In this document: positions 11,264 through 19,837 of the stretch, in pieces
Layout of the letters: each line of letters starts with the position of its first letter
How positions within the stretch are numbered: the stretch's first letter is position 1
Assembly (NCBI RefSeq): GCF_010731655.1
Contig: NZ_AP022619.1
Location: forward strand, 2,666,001-2,730,000
Direction: 5' to 3'
DNA: 64,000 bases
Origin: Mycobacterium paraseoulense
GTDB taxonomy: Bacteria; Actinomycetota; Actinomycetes; Mycobacteriales; Mycobacteriaceae
Position numbers and translations under genes: made by a program
The notes under the pieces: model-generated
The model's database searches: none
Told to the model about the DNA's origin: nothing
The model's input: only the letters and a program-made list of their open reading frames with translations

Positions 11264-12474
11264 ATCCAGACGCCTTTGCCCACCGCGACCACGCCGCCGG
11301 CGCTGATGGCGAAGCGCTCCCGGTCCTTCTCCAGGTCCACGCCGACCATCTCGCCGGGGCCCACGACGACGTTCTTGTCCAGGATGGCGTGGCGCACCAC
11401 CGCGCCCCGACCGACCCGGGCGCCCGGCATGATGACGCTGCCCTCGACGATCGCGCCGTCGTCGACCACGACGTTGGACGACAGCACCGAGTTGCGCACC
11501 GAGGCTGCCGAGATGATGCTGCCGGCGCCCACGACCGATTCCTGGGCCGAGCCGCCGTTGACGAACTTGGCCGGTGCCAGGTTTTCCGACTCGCCGCGAA
11601 TCGGCCAACGCTTGTTGTAGAGGTTGAACACCGGATGCACCGAGACCAGGTCCATGTGGGCGTCATAGAACGCGTCCAGCGTCCCCACGTCCCGCCAGTA
11701 GCCTCGGTCACGATCGGTGGCGCCCGGTACCTCGTTGTCCTTGAAGTCGTAGACCGCGGCCATGCCGTCGCCCACCAGGCGCGGGATGATGTCACCGCCC
11801 ATATCGTGGTCGGAGTGGTCGTCGTCGGCGTCGGCACGTATCGCGTCGATGAGCACCTTGGTGGTGAAGATGTAGTTGCCCATCGACACGAACGTCGCCT
11901 CGGGATCGTCCGGGGTGCCCGGCGGATCCAGCGGCTTCTCCACGAAATCGCGGATGCGGCCCGAGTCGTCGGCGTCAATGCATCCGAACGCGGTGGCCTC
12001 GCTGCGCGGCACCCGGATGCCGGCCACCGTTGCGCCCGCCCCGCTTTCGATGTGGAACTGGACCATCTGCTCGGGGTCCATCCGATACACGTGGTCGGCG
12101 CCGAAAACGACTATGTAGTCGGGGTCTTCGTCGTAGATCAGGTTGAGCGACTGATAGATCGCGTCGGCGGAGCCGGTATACCAGCGCGGACCCAGCCGCT
12201 GCTGCGCCGGCACCGGGGTGATGTACTCACCGGCCAGGCCGGACAACCGCCAATTCTGCGAAATGTGACGGTCGAGTGAATGCGACTTGTACTGAGTGAG
12301 AACGCAGATCCGCAAATAGCGCGCATTGACAAGGTTGGACAGCACAAAGTCGATCAGTCGGTAGGCGCCGCCGAAGGGAACCGCGGGCTTGGCCCGGTCC
12401 GCGGTCAGCGGATACAGCCGCTTGCCCTCACCGCCGGCCAGGACAATGCCCAGCACGTGTGGCGCTTCCCTCAT
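11260..12474 (-). CDS. glgC: Glucose-1-phosphate adenylyltransferase
   Basis: ADP-glucose pyrophosphorylase (404 aa, same length as Rv1213), making ADP-glucose for glycogen and capsular alpha-glucan. The nucleotide-binding start is [18 protein letters not shown], with the [14 protein letters not shown] motif following. A left-handed beta-helix occupies the C-terminus ([15 protein letters not shown]). Its partner enzyme gene is divergent, separated by a tandem-repeat region. No clear ribosome-binding site precedes the ATG. Confidence 0.95.
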   Translation of the reverse strand: MREAPHVLGIVLAGGEGKRLYPLTADRAKPAVPFGGAYRLIDFVLSNLVNARYLRICVLTQYKSHSLDRHISQNWRLSGLAGEYITPVPAQQRLGPRWYTGSADAIYQSLNLIYDEDPDYIVVFGADHVYRMDPEQMVQFHIESGAGATVAGIRVPRSEATAFGCIDADDSGRIRDFVEKPLDPPGTPDDPEATFVSMGNYIFTTKVLIDAIRADADDDHSDHDMGGDIIPRLVGDGMAAVYDFKDNEVPGATDRDRGYWRDVGTLDAFYDAHMDLVSVHPVFNLYNKRWPIRGESENLAPAKFVNGGSAQESVVGAGSIISAASVRNSVLSSNVVVDDGAIVEGSVIMPGARVGRGAVVRHAILDKNVVVGPGEMVGVDLEKDRERFAISAGGVVAVGKGVWI

Positions 12475-12589
12475 GGTTCAAACCTATCGGCCGTCGGGAA
12501 ACGCTGCCAGGGGGACGACGCTATTGGCGGTGTTCTGTGCGGCTGTCCGTCAAGGTATTTGGTTCCGCGGCCCGGTCACCGATCGCCCG

Positions 12590-12787
12590 GCCCGACTCGC
12601 GGACCTCGTCGTCGGCACCCAAGTTCAATGATTCGACTCCTCCTCGGCCCGACTCGCGGACCTCGTCGTCGGCGCCCAAGTTCAATGGTTCGACTCCTCC
12701 TCGGCCCGACTCGCGGACCTCGTCGTCGGCACCCAAGTTCAATGATTCGACTCCTCCTCGGCCCGACTCGCGGACCTCGTCGTCGGC
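12590..12787. repeat. 57-bp tandem repeat (VNTR), 3.5 copies, between glgC and glgA
   Basis: Three complete 57-bp units (12590-12646, 12647-12703, 12704-12760) and a 27-bp partial copy (12761-12787) sit in the divergent glgC-glgA promoter region. Units differ at only two positions (an A/G change in CACCCAAG versus CGCCCAAG, and AATGATT versus AATGGTT). The unit is a multiple of three, so the glgA frame is open through it, but the true glgA start is downstream. It is a probable strain-variable locus and lies where promoters of both genes should be. Confidence 0.95.
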
Positions 12788-12803
12788 GAACTACGGTGCG
12801 GGT

Positions 12804-13967
12804 ATGCGGGTGGCGATGATGACGCGGGAGTACCCACCGGAGGTCTACGGGGGAGCCGGTGTACATGTCACTGAACTGGTCGCCCAACTGCGCCGACTGT
12901 GCGCGGTCGACGTGCACTGCATGGGCGCACCGCGACCGAACGCCTTCGTGCACCAGCCCGATCCGCGCTTGGGCGGAGCCAATGCGGCGTTGTCGACGTT
13001 GTCCGCGGACCTGATCATGGCCAACGCCGCGTCGGCGGCCGACGTCGTGCATTCGCACACCTGGTACACCGGCATGGCCGGGCATCTGGCCGCACTGCTC
13101 TACGACGTCCCCCACGTGCTGACCGCGCACTCGCTCGAGCCGCTGCGCCCGTGGAAGGCCGAACAGCTCGGCGGCGGCTACCGCGTGTCGACGTGGGTGG
13201 AGCGCACCGCGGTCCAGGCCGCCGACGCCGTCATCGCGGTCAGCGCCGCGATGCGCGAAGACATCCTGCGGGTCTACCCCACCCTCGATCCCAGCCTGGT
13301 GCACGTCATCCGCAACGGGGTCGACGCCGACGTCTGGCATCCGGCCGGCCCGATGCAAACCGGGTCGGTGCTGGCCGAACTCGGGGTCGACCCGCACCGG
13401 CCGATCGTGGCATTCGTCGGCCGGATCACCCGGCAGAAGGGCGTCGCTCACCTGGTGGCGGCGGCGCACCAGTTCGACCCCGCGGTGCAGGTGGTGCTGT
13501 GCGCCGGCGCCCCCGACACCCCGGAGATCGCCGACGAGATGAAGTCCGCGGTGGCGCGGCTGGCCGACAGCCGGCAGGGCGTGGTCTGGATCAGGGAGAT
13601 GCTTCCCATCGGCGAGTTGCGCGAAATCTTATCCGCGGCAACAGTTTTCGTGTGCCCCTCGGTGTACGAGCCGCTGGGCATCGTGAACCTCGAGGCGATG
13701 GCGTGCGCGACGGCTGTGGTGGCATCCGACGTCGGGGGGATACCCGAGGTGGTCGTCGACGGGGTGACCGGTTCGCTGGTGCATTACGACCCCGACGACC
13801 AGGCCGGTTACCGGACCCGGCTGGCCGACGCGGTCAACGATCTCGTCGCCGAGCCCGAGAAGGCGAAGCGCTACGGCGAGGCGGGACGCCGGCGCTGCGT
13901 CGAGGAATTCTCCTGGGCCCGCGTCGCCGAGCAGACCCTGGAGATCTATCGAAAGGTGTGTGCGTAG
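12804..13967 (+). CDS. glgA: Glycosyltransferase GlgA/GlgM (maltose-1-phosphate synthase)
   Basis: GT4-type retaining glycosyltransferase, orthologue of Rv1212c (387 aa, identical length). The Rv1212c product is reported to use ADP-glucose and glucose-1-phosphate to make maltose-1-phosphate for the GlgE pathway, so GlgM is a better functional name. Visible motifs are MTREYPPEVYGGAGVHVTEL-type N-terminus, VGRITRQKG for the nucleotide domain and CPSVYEPLGIVNLEAMAC with the two catalytic/binding glutamates. The start at 12804 is chosen by orthology. Upstream frame sequence is the 57-bp repeat. Confidence 0.93.
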   Translation: MRVAMMTREYPPEVYGGAGVHVTELVAQLRRLCAVDVHCMGAPRPNAFVHQPDPRLGGANAALSTLSADLIMANAASAADVVHSHTWYTGMAGHLAALLYDVPHVLTAHSLEPLRPWKAEQLGGGYRVSTWVERTAVQAADAVIAVSAAMREDILRVYPTLDPSLVHVIRNGVDADVWHPAGPMQTGSVLAELGVDPHRPIVAFVGRITRQKGVAHLVAAAHQFDPAVQVVLCAGAPDTPEIADEMKSAVARLADSRQGVVWIREMLPIGELREILSAATVFVCPSVYEPLGIVNLEAMACATAVVASDVGGIPEVVVDGVTGSLVHYDPDDQAGYRTRLADAVNDLVAEPEKAKRYGEAGRRRCVEEFSWARVAEQTLEIYRKVCA

Positions 13968-13997
13968 CGCGTCCGGCGGTCGGTCCGCCGGCAGGTC

Positions 13998-14171
13998 TTA
14001 GCTGGAGCTCGTGACACCCTTGAGTTCGTCACCGAGGGCCGCGGCTTCGTCGGGCGTCAGCTCAACGACCAGTCGACCGCCTCCCTCAAGTGGTACCCGC
14101 ATCACGATGCCGCGCCCCTCCTTGGTTGCTTCCAGAGGACCGTCGCCGGTCCGGGGCTTCATCGCCGCCAT
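13998..14171 (-). CDS. DUF3117 small conserved protein (Rv1211 orthologue)
   Basis: Small actinobacterial protein of unknown function, 57 aa, orthologue of Rv1211. The conserved core is MKPRTGDGPLEATKEGRG and LVVELTPDEAAALGDEL. The frame runs further upstream, but ATG at 14171 has a strong GGAGGGAG ribosome-binding site and matches the conserved start. It converges with glgA, with about 30 bp between the stops. Confidence 0.9.
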   Translation of the reverse strand: MAAMKPRTGDGPLEATKEGRGIVMRVPLEGGGRLVVELTPDEAAALGDELKGVTSSS

Positions 14172-14321
14172 CGAGTGCTCCCTCCAGGTTCGAGCTGGCC
14201 CGCCTTTGCGGACCTGGTCGGCGCCGAGCATGCCCCGCCAGCGATTTTCCAGCCATACCCGACATCGAACTGCCAAATCACCCCCCCATTGTTCCCTATC
14301 CAGGTCGCGAGTTGTACAAAG

Positions 14322-14337
14322 ACCCGGTTCTCCGGGT
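14322..14337. terminator. Short GC hairpin with flanking A and T runs
   Basis: ACCCGG-TTCT-CCGGGT, flanked by AAAG on the left and TTTAG on the right, can form a 6-bp stem in either strand. It lies between tagA and the Rv1211 orthologue. It is a plausible weak terminator; the T run is short. Confidence 0.4.
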
Positions 14338-14408
14338 TTAGCGGGCCGACAAACCCCGAATACCCGCCAGGGTGGTCACCGGGCGGGACCTGATTGCCCG
14401 TTTCCTCA

Positions 14409-14428
14409 GCGGGCCGCTCGCGGCCCGC
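14409..14428. terminator. 8-bp GC stem-loop just downstream of tagA
   Basis: GCGGGCCG-CTCG-CGGCCCGC forms a perfect 8-bp stem with a 4-nt loop, ending 4 bp before the tagA stop codon on the minus strand. Position and symmetry fit a transcription end for the minus-strand genes; there is no U tract, as is common in mycobacteria. Confidence 0.55.
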
Positions 14429-14432
14429 ATCG

Positions 14433-15011
14433 TCACCGGGCGGAAGGCACCCAACAACCGCGGATATGGTCGTCGACCATGCCGGTCGCCTGCATCAGCG
14501 CATAGGCGGTGGTCGGACCGACGAAGCGGAAACCGCGCCGCTTGAGCTCGCGGGCCATGGCCTTGGATTCGGCGCTGGCCGACGGAATTTCGGACCCGTC
14601 GGCGGGCCGGGGACGCGGTTCCGGCGCAAACGACCACAGCAGCTTCGACAGGTCCGCCGCCGTGCCCAGCTCGGCGGCGGCGCGCGCGTTGGCGATGGTC
14701 GCCTCGATCTTGGCGCGGTTGCGCACGATCCCGGCATCCGCCATCAACCGCTGCACGTCGGCATCGGTGTAGCCGGCGACCCGCTCGAAGTCGAATCCGT
14801 CGAAGGCGCGCCGGAAGTTCTCCCGTTTGCGCAGGATGATCAGCCACGACAGCCCGCTCTGGAAGGCCTCCAGGCTCATCCGCTCGAACAGCGCCACCCC
14901 GTCGTGCACCGGGCGGCCCCACTCCTGGTCGTGGTAGTCGCGGTACATCTCGAAGTCGGCCCCGGGCCGAATGACCGCCCACCCACACCGAATCAGTCCG
15001 TCATCGCTCAC
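14433..15011 (-). CDS. tagA: DNA-3-methyladenine glycosylase I
   Basis: Tag-type base-excision repair glycosylase removing 3-methyladenine, orthologue of Rv1210 (192 aa). Family features seen are RCGWA near the N-terminus, YHDQEWGRPVHD (catalytic Glu region), FERMSLEAFQSGLSW and FVGPTTAYALMQATGMVDDH. A late Cys/His pair is consistent with the structural zinc. The start overlaps the end of the upstream DivIVA-domain gene by 4 bp, indicating one transcript. Confidence 0.93.
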   Translation of the reverse strand: MSDDGLIRCGWAVIRPGADFEMYRDYHDQEWGRPVHDGVALFERMSLEAFQSGLSWLIILRKRENFRRAFDGFDFERVAGYTDADVQRLMADAGIVRNRAKIEATIANARAAAELGTAADLSKLLWSFAPEPRPRPADGSEIPSASAESKAMARELKRRGFRFVGPTTAYALMQATGMVDDHIRGCWVPSAR

Positions 15012-15361
15012 ATCTGGTCCTGACGGTTCTCGCCGTCCTCGGGTTCCACGGCTGCCGGCTCCTCCGCGGCGGGCACGGGCGCGTGAACCGCGGCCAGCTG
15101 GCCGCGCAGCGCCTCGAGTTCGCGGGCCAGCCGGTCCAGCACCCAGTCCACCTCGCTGGTCTTGTAGCCGCGCAGCACCTGGGTGAATTTGACGGCATCG
15201 ACGTCCGCACCGGTCACCCCGTAAGCCGGCAACACCGTCGCGGTGGTCCCCCGCGGCAGGGGCGGCAGCTGCTCACCGCGACCGAACAACAGACTCGCCG
15301 CGCCGAACAGCACGATCGCCACCAGCACCAGCACTACCAGGTAGAGCAACACCAACGCCAC
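15008..15361 (-). CDS. DivIVA-domain small membrane protein (Rv1209 orthologue)
   Basis: 117-aa protein with one N-terminal membrane helix (LLYLVVLVLVAIVLFGAASLLF) followed by a DivIVA-like segment (FTQVLRGYKTSEVDWVLDRLARELEALR) that should form a coiled coil, and an acidic Pro/Ala-rich tail. The topology suggests a membrane-tethered protein linked to polar or septal organisation, but no function is established. Overlap with tagA (ATGA-type) suggests co-translation. Confidence 0.85.
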   Translation of the reverse strand: MALVLLYLVVLVLVAIVLFGAASLLFGRGEQLPPLPRGTTATVLPAYGVTGADVDAVKFTQVLRGYKTSEVDWVLDRLARELEALRGQLAAVHAPVPAAEEPAAVEPEDGENRQDQM

Positions 15362-15411
15362 GTCGTCGATACTGCCCTATCAGGCCGACACCGCGATGAA
15401 GCAGCGGGGCC

Positions 15412-16389
15412 TCAGCGCGGCCGCAGGACCTTCATGGGCGGGCGGTCCGCCAGCGACACCGGCGACGTGTGCTGGGTGTAGCCCTGCCCGTCCGGTCCGT
15501 CGGCGAAGAACTGCGTCAGCCCGACCCCGGAGTCGGAAACCCCGCAACGGGAGAGCAGGGTCGCGATGACCTGGCGGCTCATCGCCCCGAGCTCGGCGAG
15601 CGGCCGGTTGCGGTGCGCGCGCACGCCGAGGTTGACCTGGGCGATCGCGTCGGCGCCCAGCCGGTCGAAGGTGTCCAGCAGCAGGCCGATCTCCACCCCG
15701 TAGCCCGGCGCGAACGGCACCGACGTCAGCAGTTCACGGGTGGCCGCGTATTCCCCGCCGAGCGGCTGCAGGATGCCGCCCAACTCCGGCCGCAGCGCCG
15801 CGAGCAGGGGCCGGGCCACCAGCTCGGTGACCCGCCCGCCCCCGGTGGCGCCCGCGGCGCCACCCACGTCGCCAACCTGCAGCGGCCGCCGGTAGAAGCT
15901 CTTGACCAGATGAATGCCGTCGCCCGTGAGCAGCGGGCCGACCAGCCACGGCACGAACATCGGGTGCGGGTTGATCAGGTCGGAGTCGACGAACACGACG
16001 ATGTCGCCGCTGGTGGCCGCGAGCGAGCGCCACAGCGCCTCCCCTTTGCCGGGCCGGATCGGCACCTCGGGCAGGGCCTGCTCACGGCTGACGACGCGGG
16101 CGCCGGCGGCGACGGCGCGGATCTCGGTGTCGTCGGTCGAGCCGGAGTCCAGCACGATCAGCTCGTCGACAAGGCCGTCGACCAGCGGGGAGATGCTGTC
16201 GACCACGGATTCGATGGTTTCTTCCTCGTCGAGCGCCGGCAGGACCACCGAGATGGTTCGCCCCGCCTTCGCGGCCTCGAGTTCGGCGACGGTCCAGCTC
16301 GGACGGTTCCAATTGCGGTCGGACAGCCAGACGTCGCCGGGCTGCGCGGCGAGCACCCCCGCGCCGGCGAGGTCTACCAGCTCCGTCAT
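15412..16389 (-). CDS. gpgS: Glucosyl-3-phosphoglycerate synthase
   Basis: GT81 glycosyltransferase (325 aa, Rv1208 orthologue) that transfers glucose from UDP-glucose to 3-phosphoglycerate, the first step of methylglucose lipopolysaccharide synthesis. Visible features are a GT-A start (ISVVLPALDEEETIESVV), VLDSGSTDDT, the metal-binding DSD in VFVDSDLINPHP, and GGEYAATRELL with the acceptor-site segment. ATG at 16389 overlaps the folP2 stop as ATGA, so I prefer it to the longer open frame. Family and pathway are established; everything else is by recognition. Confidence 0.94.
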   Translation of the reverse strand: MTELVDLAGAGVLAAQPGDVWLSDRNWNRPSWTVAELEAAKAGRTISVVLPALDEEETIESVVDSISPLVDGLVDELIVLDSGSTDDTEIRAVAAGARVVSREQALPEVPIRPGKGEALWRSLAATSGDIVVFVDSDLINPHPMFVPWLVGPLLTGDGIHLVKSFYRRPLQVGDVGGAAGATGGGRVTELVARPLLAALRPELGGILQPLGGEYAATRELLTSVPFAPGYGVEIGLLLDTFDRLGADAIAQVNLGVRAHRNRPLAELGAMSRQVIATLLSRCGVSDSGVGLTQFFADGPDGQGYTQHTSPVSLADRPPMKVLRPR

Positions 16390-17261
16390 GCCAGCCCCCT
16401 CACCGTGCGCGCCGGCGGGCGCACTCCCTGGATGGAGGCCACCATTTCCAGCACCCGCCGGGTCGCGGCGACCTCGTGCACGCGAAACATCCGGATGCCG
16501 GCCGCCGCCGCCAGCGCGGTGGCCGCCAGCGTCCCCTCGAGCCGCTCGGTCAGTTCCACACCCAAAGTCTCCCCGACGAAGTCCTTGTTGCTCAAAGCCA
16601 TGAGCACGGGCCACCCGGTCTTAACGAGATCACCCACGTGACGCAACAACAGCAGCCCGTGGAAGGTGTTCTTGCCGAAATCGTGGGCCGGGTCGATCAG
16701 CACGCGGTCGCGGGCCACCCCACGGGCGATCGCGCCCTCGGCCGCCGCCGTGACCTGGCGGATGACGTCGTCGACCACGCCGCGCGCGCTTGTTCCATAG
16801 CTCACCCGGAACGGACGCGTGCGGGGCAGCGCACCGCCGGTGTGCGAGCACACCAGGCCCGCGCCGTACTCGGCGGCGACCTCGGCCAGGGCCGGGTCGA
16901 TGCCGCCCCAGGTGTCGTTGATCAGGTCCGCCCCCGCCGCGCACGCCACCCTGGCCACCTCGGACCGCCAGGTGTCGACGCTGATCAGCTGGTCCGGATA
17001 GGCGCCGCGCAGCCATTCGATGAAGGGGATGAGCCGGGCGAGCTCGGTCTGCGCGTCGACCTCCTGGCCGGGGCCGGCCTTGACCCCCCCAACGTCGATG
17101 ACGTCGGCGCCCTCGGCGACGGCCCGGTGCGCGGCAGCCCTGGCGGCCTCGTCGCTGAAGGTCGCGCCCTTGTCGTAGAACGAGTCGGGGGTGCGGTTGA
17201 CGATCGCCATGATCAGCGGGCGATCGCCGGCGACCGGACGGCCGCACCAGGTGGATTGCAC
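16386..17261 (-). CDS. folP2: Dihydropteroate synthase paralogue FolP2
   Basis: DHPS-like TIM barrel, orthologue of Rv1207. Motifs are IMAIVNRTPDSFYDKG, VIDVGGVKAGPG, LINDTWGG and DPAHDFGKNTFHG, ending MFRVHEVAATRRVLEM. Classical DHPS has D-x-G-G-x-S/T after VIDVGG; here the residues are VKAGPG, unlike FolP1, and the M. tuberculosis FolP2 is reported not to have DHPS activity. I use GTG at 17261 as start (291 aa) because it precedes CGRPVAGDR; the frame is open further upstream, so this is uncertain. It overlaps gpgS, so it may serve that pathway rather than folate synthesis (inference). Confidence 0.88.
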   Translation of the reverse strand: MQSTWCGRPVAGDRPLIMAIVNRTPDSFYDKGATFSDEAARAAAHRAVAEGADVIDVGGVKAGPGQEVDAQTELARLIPFIEWLRGAYPDQLISVDTWRSEVARVACAAGADLINDTWGGIDPALAEVAAEYGAGLVCSHTGGALPRTRPFRVSYGTSARGVVDDVIRQVTAAAEGAIARGVARDRVLIDPAHDFGKNTFHGLLLLRHVGDLVKTGWPVLMALSNKDFVGETLGVELTERLEGTLAATALAAAAGIRMFRVHEVAATRRVLEMVASIQGVRPPARTVRGLA

Positions 17262-17359
17262 ACGTCTATGGTGCCCGGTCCCCGCGCCGGGCGCGGGCCG
17301 GGGATCCCGTGCCCGGGCGGGCCGCACGGTGAGCGCCGCACGTGCGGCTGGGCGGGCAC

Positions 17360-19144
17360 TCAGCCCCGCGGTCGCTTCCCGTCGGCCACTTCGTCGGGGT
17401 ATTCGTCGTAGTACGGCACGTAGCCCTCGTCGCGGCCGGCCAATACGTACAGCGGGTCGCGCACGTCGGAGCAGTAGGCCTGCTCGCGCAGCTCCACCTT
17501 GCGGCTCTTGAACGTCGTGGTGTGCTCCAGGGATTTGACCACCCGCACGAACAGCGGCAGCGCGTAGACGGGCAGCTGGCCGTACACCGCGCGGGCCAGC
17601 GACTTGCCGTCGAACTCCGCGCCGTCGCGCAGCTTGACCGCGGCCATCCCGGCGCGGCCGCCGGTGCGGGGAATCTCCACGCCGAAAACCGTGCATTCCT
17701 CCACGGACTCGTCGGACGCCAGCGCCGCCTCCACCTGCGTGGTGGCGACGTTCTCCCCCTTCCACCGGAACGTGTCGCCGAGGCGGTCGACGAACGCGGC
17801 GTGGCCCATGCCCTGCGGGCTCATCACGTCACCGGAGTTGAACCACACGTCGCCCTCGCGGAACGCGTTGCGCACCAACTTCTTTTCGCTCGACTCCTTG
17901 TCGGTGTAGCCGTCGAACGGCTGGAGCCGGTTGACCCGGCTCAGCAGCAGGCCGGGCTCGCCGGGGGGAACCCGGCGCACCCGCCCGTTGTCGTCGCGCA
18001 GCGGGGCCCCGGTGTCGGGGTCGTACTCCACGTAGGCCAGCGGCATCGGGAAGACGCCGGTGGTCCTGGGCACGTTGAAGATGTTGATGAACGCGGTGTT
18101 GCCCTCGCTGGAGGCGTAGAACTCGCAGACCCGGGCGATGTCGAACCGGTCGGTGAACTCGTCCCAGATCTCCGGGCGCAGCCCGTTGCCGGCGATCACC
18201 CGCACCCGGTGCGCACGGTCGGTGGCCTTGCGCGGCTGGTTGAGCAGGTACCGGCAGATCTCGCCGATGTAAATGAACGCGGTGGCTTCAGTGGCGATCA
18301 CCTCGTCCCAGAACTTCGACGCCGAGAACGACTTGCCCAGCGCCAGCGTCGCCCCGGAGTTGATCACCGACGACAACGCGACGGTCAGCGCGTTGTTGTG
18401 GTACAGCGGCAGGCAGCTGTACAGGGTGTCGGAGCTCTTCAGCCGCAGGCCGATGCCGCCGAACGCCGCCAGTGCCTTCAGCCACCGCAGGTGGGTCATC
18501 ACGCTGGCCTTCGGGAATCCCGTCGTGCCCGAAGTGAAGATGTAGAACGCGGTGTCCCTGGCCTGCACGGCCGACACCGACGCCGGGTTGGTGGCCGGGG
18601 CGCTGGCGGCCGATCGCTCCAGGTCGTCGACCGTCATGGTCTCGGTGTCGCCCGAGCCGCCGCACTCGGCGACCGCGCTGACCAGGTCGGTCTCCGCGAT
18701 CAACACCTTGGCCTTCAGCAGGCCCAGGCTGTGCGCCAGCACCTCACCGCGCTGGTGGTAGTTGAGCATCCCGGCGACGGCGCCGCACTTGACCGCGGCC
18801 AGCATCGCCAGCACCGCGTTGGGCGAGTTGCGCAGCATGATCGCCACGACGTCGCCGTGGCCGACACCGTGCGCGGCCAGCACCGCGGCGTACCTGTTGG
18901 CGGCGGCGTTGGCCTCGCCGTAGGTCAGTTGCTGGTCGCCGAACCGCAGGAAGATCCGGTCGCCGTAGCGGGCGGCGCGTTCCTGGAACACCGTGCCGAT
19001 CGACTTCTTCGAACCCGGCTGGGCCAACAGCCCGGTCATCGCCCCGCGCACGATCACCGGGATATCGGCCAGCAGCCCCGGCGCCCGCGATGCGATATCG
19101 GTCAGTTTGACCGCCGGGCGCGCTCCCCCGTCGTGGTCGGCCAC
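17360..19144 (-). CDS. fadD6: Long-chain fatty acyl-CoA ligase FadD6
   Basis: AMP-forming acyl-CoA synthetase of the FATP type (594 aa, Rv1206 orthologue). AMP-binding motif FTSGTTGFPKAS lies near residue 205, a second nucleotide motif GYTDKESSEKKL follows, then WFNSGDVMS, and FRWKGENVATTQVE with the hinge. It activates long-chain fatty acids for lipid synthesis or breakdown at the membrane. It is transcribed on the same strand as folP2 and gpgS but separated by about 100 bp. Confidence 0.93.
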   Translation of the reverse strand: MADHDGGARPAVKLTDIASRAPGLLADIPVIVRGAMTGLLAQPGSKKSIGTVFQERAARYGDRIFLRFGDQQLTYGEANAAANRYAAVLAAHGVGHGDVVAIMLRNSPNAVLAMLAAVKCGAVAGMLNYHQRGEVLAHSLGLLKAKVLIAETDLVSAVAECGGSGDTETMTVDDLERSAASAPATNPASVSAVQARDTAFYIFTSGTTGFPKASVMTHLRWLKALAAFGGIGLRLKSSDTLYSCLPLYHNNALTVALSSVINSGATLALGKSFSASKFWDEVIATEATAFIYIGEICRYLLNQPRKATDRAHRVRVIAGNGLRPEIWDEFTDRFDIARVCEFYASSEGNTAFINIFNVPRTTGVFPMPLAYVEYDPDTGAPLRDDNGRVRRVPPGEPGLLLSRVNRLQPFDGYTDKESSEKKLVRNAFREGDVWFNSGDVMSPQGMGHAAFVDRLGDTFRWKGENVATTQVEAALASDESVEECTVFGVEIPRTGGRAGMAAVKLRDGAEFDGKSLARAVYGQLPVYALPLFVRVVKSLEHTTTFKSRKVELREQAYCSDVRDPLYVLAGRDEGYVPYYDEYPDEVADGKRPRG

Positions 19145-19213
19145 GTCATCCCTCGATTCTGCGTAAACAACTCGGCGGACAGCCTAGTAGGGGTGACGAG
19201 ACCGCCGGCGCCC

Positions 19214-19777
19214 TCAGTCGGGCGCACACGCCTTCACGGCGGCGCTCACCTTGTCGACCAGCAACAACCGGTCCATCGCGGGCTGCGAGACGTACCCGCT
19301 GTCGACCAATCCACGCAGCCAGGTCCACAGGCCTTCGTAATGCCCCAGCGGATCGAGCATGACGATGGGTTTGCGGTGCAGGCCGAGGTAGCCGGTGGTC
19401 CACGAGTCCAGCAGCTCGTCCAGGGTGCCGACGCCGCCGGGGAGCACGATGAACGCGTCGGCGCGCTCCTCCATGACGTTCTTTCGCTCGTGCATGGTCT
19501 CGGTGACGATCAGTTCGTCGGCTTCGATGTCGGCGATCTCGACGCGCATCAGGACCTGGGGGATGACGCCGACGGTCCGGCCCCCGCGGGCGCGCGCCGC
19601 GGTCGCCACCGCGCCCATCGCCGACACCCGGCCGCCGCCCCACACCAGTGTCCAACCGCGCTCGGCGATCGCCTCGCCGAGTTCGGCAGCGACGGCGAGC
19701 AATTCGGGATGCTGCGGGCCGGACGCGCAGTACACACACACCGCCCAGTCGCCTGACGGCTCGCGTTCAGGGCGCAT
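19214..19777 (-). CDS. LOG family cytokinin-type phosphoribohydrolase
   Basis: Lysine-decarboxylase-like/LOG protein, orthologue of Rv1205 (187 aa). The diagnostic PGGVGTLDE motif is present near residue 113, with the Rossmann motif VWGGGRVSAMGAVA earlier and MHERKN between them. LOG enzymes release free cytokinin from its riboside monophosphate; Rv1205 is linked to cytokinin accumulation in proteasome-deficient M. tuberculosis. The start at 19777 matches the conserved N-terminus, while the open frame extends to 20164 inside the divergent gene. Confidence 0.9.
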   Translation of the reverse strand: MRPEREPSGDWAVCVYCASGPQHPELLAVAAELGEAIAERGWTLVWGGGRVSAMGAVATAARARGGRTVGVIPQVLMRVEIADIEADELIVTETMHERKNVMEERADAFIVLPGGVGTLDELLDSWTTGYLGLHRKPIVMLDPLGHYEGLWTWLRGLVDSGYVSQPAMDRLLLVDKVSAAVKACAPD

Positions 19778-19837
19778 ACAACGAAAGGTAGACCAAGCCT
19801 GCTGCGGGCGGCACGCCGCGCGCCATAAAATCCGGCG

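Noticed and set aside
12459..12803. N-terminal extension of glgA through the 57-bp repeats (115 extra residues)
   Set aside because: The repeated peptide is low-complexity, there is no ribosome-binding site upstream, and the orthologue begins at MRVAMMTREYPP, which is the ATG at 12804.
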